The notes under the pieces were generated by a model. That model was not told the DNA's origin. It worked only from the letters and a program-made list of their open reading frames with translations, and ran no database searches. Shown piece by piece: positions 6,153 through 8,865 of a DNA stretch of 8,865 nucleotides (position 1 is the first letter of the stretch; the number at the start of each line of letters is the position of its first letter). Source of the stretch: Avisuccinivibrio sp964424565 (GTDB lineage: Bacteria > Pseudomonadota > Gammaproteobacteria > Enterobacterales > Succinivibrionaceae). The translations under genes and the position numbers were made by a program. The stretch is taken from assembly GCA_964424565.1 (NCBI GenBank), contig CAYRIZ010000069.1, forward strand, positions 1-8,865, written 5' to 3'.

Positions 6153-7535
6153 TCAGGCCTGCTGAGTGTTCTCAGCGGCCTCGTCAGCCGGCAGAGGATC
6201 AAAGCCCATCAGCTGAGAGAAGGAAATGTCAGCATATTCACACTGGGCATTGCTCTTGATGTAGTTGATCAGGTCGCGTTCAAAGGCGCGATCGCGCACA
6301 CCCTTTAAGTACTCAGGGGTCTTCTTGAGCTCACGCTTGACTTCTTCAGGATCTTCGTAGGCATCGGCAATGAGGGCAATCTGCTCATTGATGCTGTCCT
6401 CAGACGGACCCTGCAGGCCGGACTGGGCAATGTAGGCCTGGGCGATGAAATACAGGCGGGACTCTCTTAAGGCGGCTTCCTTGAAGGCCTCAGGATCCTT
6501 GAGCATATCCTTGATCAGATCATCAACATTGTTCTGGGCATATCTGAAAGCCTGAGCCTTGACGTTTCTCTCGCAAATATCGTGGCGGCAGGCCTCAACC
6601 ATGGAGGCAGGCACGGCGAACTCACCGTACAGCTTCAGCAGATCCTCAAAAATGGTGCCGCGGTCGCGGGTCATCTGGGCAGACTTCTGCTCACGCTCCA
6701 TGTTCTTGCGCAGGGCAGCGCGGAAGCTCTCCTCGGTGGCATCCTTCTCAGCAGTGAACAGAGCAAAGAAATCGCTGTTCAGCTCAGGCAGAATACGCTC
6801 GGAGACGGAGTTGACGGTGATGTCAAACTCAGCGGGCTTGCCCTTCAGGGACTCCTCGTGATAATCCTCCGGGAAGGTCACATTGATGGTGAACTTCTCA
6901 CCGGCCTTGTGGCCTACTATGCCCTCGGCAAAGCCGGGGATCATGGAGTTGGAACCCATGAGCAGGGAGAAATCCTGAGCGGAGCCGTTGGGGAATTCCT
7001 GACCGTCTACACGGCCGACAAAGTCGATCTTCACCAGACGGCCGTCCTGGGCGTCGGCACCGTCATTGACCTGCCACTTGGCCTGCTGGGAACGGATGTT
7101 CTCCACCATGCGGTCGATGTCGGCATCAGAAATAGCGCTGTTGTACAGCTTGAGCTTAAGCTCGTTTAAGGGCTTGGCCTCAACCACCGGATTGACTTCA
7201 AAGGAAGCGGTGTAGGTCAGATCGCTGTGGCCGTTGATCTGGCTGACAATGGAAATCTCGGGGGTCTCAGTGGCGGGCATATCGACACCGCACTGCTTTA
7301 AGGCATCTTTGATGGAAGAATTTACTGCCTTGTCAAACAGCTGGCTGAGCAGTGACGTACCGTAGTAACTCTCCAGAATTTTGGTAGGAATATGTCCTTT
7401 GCGGAAGCCGGGAATACGGGCGTTGCGGCCACAGTCACGGATTAAGGCGGAATAAATCTTTTTAATGTCCTCCGCCGGCACAGTCACAGTCATAAGGCGC
7501 TTTAAGCCTTCAAGATTCTCAATTGAAGCCTGCAT
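6153..7535 (-). CDS. tig: Trigger factor, ribosome-associated chaperone and prolyl isomerase
   Basis: Trigger factor binds near the ribosomal exit tunnel, shields nascent chains and has FKBP-type peptidyl-prolyl isomerase activity. The 460 residues show the N-terminal ribosome-binding domain with the signature GFRKGHIP (43-50), at the same residue number as the E. coli GFRK loop. The FKBP-like domain follows at about 165-243 (DFVGRVDGQEF, then MIPGFAEGIVGHKAGE). The long helical C-terminal chaperone arm-domain runs from about 250 to the end. It is 28 residues longer than in E. coli. The ATG is supported by AGAGGA (7546-7541) 5 bases upstream. A sigma-70-like promoter lies upstream and a strong terminator downstream, so tig appears to be a single-gene transcript. 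Confidence 0.98.
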   Translation of the reverse strand: MQASIENLEGLKRLMTVTVPAEDIKKIYSALIRDCGRNARIPGFRKGHIPTKILESYYGTSLLSQLFDKAVNSSIKDALKQCGVDMPATETPEISIVSQINGHSDLTYTASFEVNPVVEAKPLNELKLKLYNSAISDADIDRMVENIRSQQAKWQVNDGADAQDGRLVKIDFVGRVDGQEFPNGSAQDFSLLMGSNSMIPGFAEGIVGHKAGEKFTINVTFPEDYHEESLKGKPAEFDITVNSVSERILPELNSDFFALFTAEKDATEESFRAALRKNMEREQKSAQMTRDRGTIFEDLLKLYGEFAVPASMVEACRHDICERNVKAQAFRYAQNNVDDLIKDMLKDPEAFKEAALRESRLYFIAQAYIAQSGLQGPSEDSINEQIALIADAYEDPEEVKRELKKTPEYLKGVRDRAFERDLINYIKSNAQCEYADISFSQLMGFDPLPADEAAENTQQA

Positions 7536-7628
7536 TTCTTTCCTCTATTGGGTTGCAGCAAATTCCAAAACACACATTCAGACATCACGGAGCGTAAACC
7601 TGTGCCGTGCGTCCTAAAAAACCTGCCT

Positions 7629-7658
7629 ATTATATGAAAGCAGAGGCGGGCAAATCAA
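7629..7658 (-). promoter_or_regulatory. Sigma-70-type promoter of tig
   Basis: On the minus strand TTGATT (7658-7653) and a perfect TATAAT (7634-7629) are separated by 18 bases. The start would be near 7622, giving a leader of about 87 bases before the tig ATG. No heat-shock-type boxes are seen here. Confidence 0.65.
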
Positions 7659-7696
7659 TAGCACCCCGGGGCGGGCCGGCGGCAGGTCCTGGGGGC

Positions 7697-7718
7697 GCAG
7701 GCCGCCAAGAAAGCCTGC
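7697..7718. repeat. Inverted repeat after the restriction-gene remnant
   Basis: GCAGGC (7697-7702) and GCCTGC (7713-7718) form a 6-bp stem with a 10-base loop, just past the stop of the EcoRII-like remnant. There is no T run, so it is at best a weak terminator. Confidence 0.3.
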
Positions 7719-7725
7719 TGTGGAA

Positions 7726-8034
7726 TCACTGCTGAATTTGTTTGTGCATCATCCTGATGAAATCAGACAGTGACCAGATGTGATCCCGCCACTCTGACGG
7801 ATACGACTTTATGTAATGGCGCGGCACAATCAGCTGCACTTTGGCCTGAGCCATGGCCTGTAGCTGGCATGCTGAAATTCCCTGCTGCAGAGTAAGCAGA
7901 TACTTGATTTGATTCCGTGTCCAGTCAGCCTCATTAAGAATTTGCCGCCAGCGATCCTTACAGGTAGCCTTCACCGCCAGATGGATCTGATTTTCTTTCG
8001 TCTGAACCAGTGTCAAAGAGGCGCTGCAGGACAA
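7726..8034 (-). pseudogene. EcoRII-type restriction endonuclease, C-terminal catalytic fragment
   Basis: This 102-codon open stretch encodes the end of an EcoRII-family restriction enzyme. The segment LAVKATCKDRWRQILNEAD (19-37) is nearly identical to the EcoRII catalytic segment, recalled from memory as AVKTTCKDRWRQILNEAD. It keeps the active-site lysine K22 and arginine R28, which correspond to K324 and R330 of EcoRII, and the acidic residue of NEA. The rest (LTLQQGISACQLQAM, then VQLIVPRHYIKSYP) also follows EcoRII to its C-terminus. The part carrying the preceding acidic residue and tyrosine of the nuclease site is missing. The frame differs from the upstream half, there is no family-like start codon or good ribosome binding site, and the first 10 or so residues look like out-of-frame translation. 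It is a remnant rather than a separate gene. Confidence 0.85.
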
Positions 8035-8632
8035 ATATCTGAGCCAGTCGCGATATGGTCATGGAATCAGGAAAATCGTCCCCTACATAAGTGGCGATCA
8101 GCCTTCTGATTTCTTCTTCCTCAGCGGGATCATGCTGTACGACAGCATCAGCTCCGAGCAGAGATGAGCTCTGCGCAATATTGATGTTCAGATATGCCGT
8201 GATTTCCTCTATTTCATCGTCAGTGTTGAAAACCCATGCTTTGTAGTGAGTATCATCAAGTCTGATCAGGAGGAACAGCGCACCGGTGTAGGCAGGCTGC
8301 AAAAAAGGAAAGCTACTGTCGAAATTGGTGATGCGGTACTCATTACTGGTCCCGCAGTAAACAAAGCGGGATTTGGTCTGAACCTGTCCCTGCCAGGTGA
8401 TGGTAACCCATTTCTCCTTGTTGCTTCCTTTGCATACTGGAGTGTCAAACAAGATCTGACAGTCCTGTGGTGCTATGTAAATTCCTGCCTGATGATGATC
8501 TTCGTTCTCAGCGGTGTCAGCTGCAGAGAGAAATTTCCAGAAGCCAAGCCGGCTGTTTACGACATCCCTGAATGCCTGATCAACAATGCTCAGCTGAGAC
8601 CAATCGTCTTCCATAGCTAATGACAATGACAT
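7958..8632 (-). pseudogene. EcoRII-type restriction endonuclease, N-terminal DNA-binding fragment
   Basis: EcoRII cuts CCWGG and has an N-terminal effector-binding domain that restrains a C-terminal nuclease domain. The first about 200 of these 224 residues follow the N-terminal domain: FLSAADT and HHQAGIYIAP (34-55), SNEYRITNF (96-104) and YTGALFLLIRLDD (115-127), then a linker (EEIRRLIATYV, 173-183) resembling the region before the nuclease domain. The last about 15 residues (from DERKSDPSGG) are out of frame relative to the nuclease fragment, with which it overlaps by 77 bases. The start ATG is well placed behind GGGGAG, 5 bases away, so this half may still be translated as a free DNA-binding domain. 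No cognate cytosine methylase is visible in the window. By eye the A+T content looks higher than in the flanking genes, which fits acquisition by transfer. Confidence 0.85.
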
Positions 8633-8865
8633 AAATGCTCCCCAATCTTACTGCTGTGTTTCCAGGCTACCATCTAGTCAGAGCCGGTTTTTAAGCCAGT
8701 GCGGTATAAGCCCCGACGGCCCCGCCTGCCGGAAAATATAGGTAGCGCAGCAGCCTATTTTCCGTGCAGACAGCATGGTTGCCTGCAGGAGACAAGCCCT
8801 CAATCACGCCGGTCCTTCTCAGAATTTTGTTGATGACCCTTTTTGCAGCTCAATCTGACTTTTGC
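8633..8865. other. Right-edge region without a recognised gene
   Basis: These 233 bases hold the ribosome binding site of the restriction-gene remnant (about 8638-8643) and a long hairpin, but no convincing gene. Short open stretches of about 40-55 codons exist on both strands, none with a good start signal or a recognisable product. The tail of a gene entering from the right, such as a methylase, cannot be excluded but is not supported. Confidence 0.4.
8726..8769. repeat. Long imperfect hairpin upstream of the EcoRII-like remnant
   Basis: The left arm CTGCCGGAAAATATAGG (8726-8742) pairs with the right arm CCTATTTTCCGTGCAG (8754-8769), giving 15 base pairs with a 2-base and a 1-base bulge around an 11-base loop. 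The mixed AT/GC stem lacks a T run, so it is not a typical terminator. It could be a mobile-element or repeat remnant, or a regulatory structure. Confidence 0.55.

Noticed and set aside
6582..7169. 195-codon plus-strand frame opposite tig
   Set aside because: It is antisense to the conserved trigger factor sequence, with no start signal or known domain.
8246..8620. 124-codon plus-strand frame opposite the EcoRII-like remnant
   Set aside because: The minus strand has clear EcoRII similarity over the same bases, so this is a shadow frame.
8676..8865. Possible end of a methylase gene entering from the right edge
   Set aside because: No frame in this stretch shows recognisable cytosine-methylase motifs; every minus-strand frame hits a stop soon after the edge.
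1..8865. CRISPR array, rRNA or complete insertion sequence
   Set aside because: No regularly spaced repeats, no rRNA-like sequence and no transposase were seen.

Overview
The window comes from a gammaproteobacterium. All recognised genes lie on the minus strand, in the order (right to left) tig, clpP, clpX, lon, hupB. This is the conserved protein-quality-control block of Escherichia coli, Vibrio and Aeromonas relatives. The sequence is moderately GC-rich. The proteins are clearly divergent from E. coli (Lon has 832 residues against 784, trigger factor 460 against 432), so this is not a close enterobacterial relative. I cannot name the genus.

Layout from right to left. At 8866-8633 there is a non-coding stretch with a long imperfect hairpin. 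At 8632-7726 lies the wreck of an EcoRII-type restriction endonuclease gene: a well-preserved N-terminal DNA-binding domain and the C-terminal part of the catalytic domain, with about 80 codons missing between them and the two halves in different frames. A sigma-70-like promoter (7658-7629) then drives tig (7535-6153), which ends at a strong hairpin terminator (6083-6060). The 336-base gap before clpP holds a good -10 box and two striking palindromes. clpP (5816-5199) and clpX (5060-3759) are separated by 138 bases with no terminator and are probably co-transcribed. clpX ends at a strong terminator (3713-3679). A heat-shock (sigma-32) type promoter (3620-3591) then precedes lon (3520-1022). 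A small unknown coiled-coil gene (996-604) follows lon by 25 bases with an excellent ribosome binding site, so it belongs to the lon transcript. It sits where E. coli has nothing between lon and hupB. hupB (407-135) ends at its own terminator (87-62).

The genes make one functional theme. Trigger factor meets nascent chains at the ribosome, ClpXP and Lon degrade damaged or regulated proteins, and HU is a nucleoid protein that in E. coli is a Lon substrate. The least ordinary parts are the lon-linked coiled-coil protein, the decayed EcoRII gene at the right edge, and the palindromes upstream of clpP.
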